The position numbers and the translations under genes were made by a program. Below, piece by piece: positions 60,705-64,000 of a DNA stretch of 64,000 bases. This DNA is from an uncultured Bacteroidales bacterium. GTDB taxonomy: Bacteria > Bacteroidota > Bacteroidia > Bacteroidales > UBA932. Where the stretch lies: the NCBI GenBank assembly GCA_905235995.1, contig CAJONI010000020.1, forward strand, positions 31,966-95,965, given 5' to 3'. The notes beneath the pieces are model-generated. The model worked only from the letters and a program-made list of their open reading frames with translations. It was not told where the DNA came from and ran no database searches. Position 1 is the stretch's first letter. The number at the start of each line of letters is the position of its first letter.

Positions 60705-61211
60705 CTATTTATACCAGTCCTTATACATCATGTAGCCCTGCGCATTCTTGTGCGCGGCGGCCGTGATGGCTTCGGAGCCATCCTTCACCTTCTTGGCGGG
60801 GACGCCCGCATATACCCCGGGCTCGAGCTTCTCGCCTGTGAGCACCACCGCACCGGCCGCGATGATCGAGCCGTCGGCGATTTCGGCGTTGTCCATCAGG
60901 ATGGCGCCCATGCCCACCAGCACGTTGTTGCCCACCTTCGCGCCGTGAACCACGGCGTTGTGGCCCACCGACACGTCGTCGCCGATCTCGGTGACGCTGC
61001 GCTGGTAGAGAGTGTGGACGCTGGCATTGTCCTGGATGTTGACCCGGTTGCCAATCTTGATGGTGTTGACGTCCCCACGGAGAACCACTCCATACCAAAT
61101 GCTGCAATCATCGCCGATGGTCACATCGCCGATGATTACAGCATTTTCAGCTATGAAGCAATTCTTTCCGATCTTGGGAGTGAACCCTCTCAGTGAACGG
61201 ATGATTGCCAT
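60705..61211 (-). CDS. Gamma-carbonic anhydrase family hexapeptide protein
   Basis: 168 residues forming a left-handed beta-helix of hexapeptide repeats (IGDVTIGDDCSIWYGVVLRGDVNTIKIG). Zinc-ligand histidines appear in SVHTLYQ and VGHNAVVHGAKVG. Family members hydrate carbon dioxide or act as acetyltransferase-like proteins; activity is not certain. It follows rpoC by 6 bases on the same strand and ends in a terminator within murI. Confidence 0.92.
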   Translation of the reverse strand: MAIIRSLRGFTPKIGKNCFIAENAVIIGDVTIGDDCSIWYGVVLRGDVNTIKIGNRVNIQDNASVHTLYQRSVTEIGDDVSVGHNAVVHGAKVGNNVLVGMGAILMDNAEIADGSIIAAGAVVLTGEKLEPGVYAGVPAKKVKDGSEAITAAAHKNAQGYMMYKDWYK

Positions 61212-61217
61212 GGCCTT

Positions 61218-64000
<2,783 letters not shown>

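Overview
The window comes from a GC-rich member of the Bacteroidales (phylum Bacteroidota). The evidence is a SusC/SusD pair, promoter -7 boxes of the form TAnnTTTG in front of many genes, a short Bacteroidota-type RNA polymerase omega subunit, an eukaryotic-like (GT3) glycogen synthase and branching enzyme, tandem Skp/OmpH genes after bamA, and T9SS-like features. By eye the GC content is well above typical Bacteroides, which fits Rikenellaceae/Alistipes-like or uncultured high-GC gut Bacteroidales. I cannot place the genus.

Layout. 1-10311 is a glycogen/alpha-glucan block: branching enzyme, debranching enzyme, GT4 transferase, GH57 amylase and a 1410-residue glycogen synthase-phosphorylase fusion. 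10302-13293 holds ribF, greA, a HIT protein and a thioredoxin-like lipoprotein. 13302-19220 (minus) is the most interesting accessory region: a complete type I export cassette (C39-peptidase ABC transporter, TolC, periplasmic adaptor) enclosing two tiny genes with double-glycine leaders, one too short for routine gene finding, plus a 51-residue membrane protein at the head of the operon. 19321-24933 is housekeeping (cvpA-like, ileS, DksA-like, lspA, LolA-like). 24980-31358 has tRNA-Ser, a three-gene periplasmic redox cluster (TIM barrel, Gfo/Idh oxidoreductase, tetraheme cytochrome fused to a SUMF1 domain), priA, tRNA-Phe and a tandem structured repeat. 31471-46212 is housekeeping and envelope biogenesis (trxB-bamD-rpoZ-recN-nagB; LysM lipid-envelope protein, Skp, pdxJ; nadK-uppS-bamA-skp-skp). 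46239-50500 is the 2-oxoglutarate node (korAB, gdhA). 50578-59668 (minus) is a SusC/SusD locus with a lipoprotein, followed by a secreted subtilisin and a PorV-like barrel. 59970-64000 holds murI, a gamma carbonic anhydrase and the 3' part of rpoC.

How genes work together. The first block can build (GT3 synthase, branching enzyme) and break down (phosphorylase, debrancher, GH57) storage glucan. The export cassette should cleave and secrete the two peptides after their Gly-Gly motifs; both mature peptides carry a GxxxG motif, so a two-peptide bacteriocin-like system is the working hypothesis. The redox cluster suggests periplasmic or membrane-linked sugar oxidation. KorAB and GdhA together join carbon and ammonium assimilation at 2-oxoglutarate.

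All assignments were made by reading the sequence; no database search or structure prediction was run.
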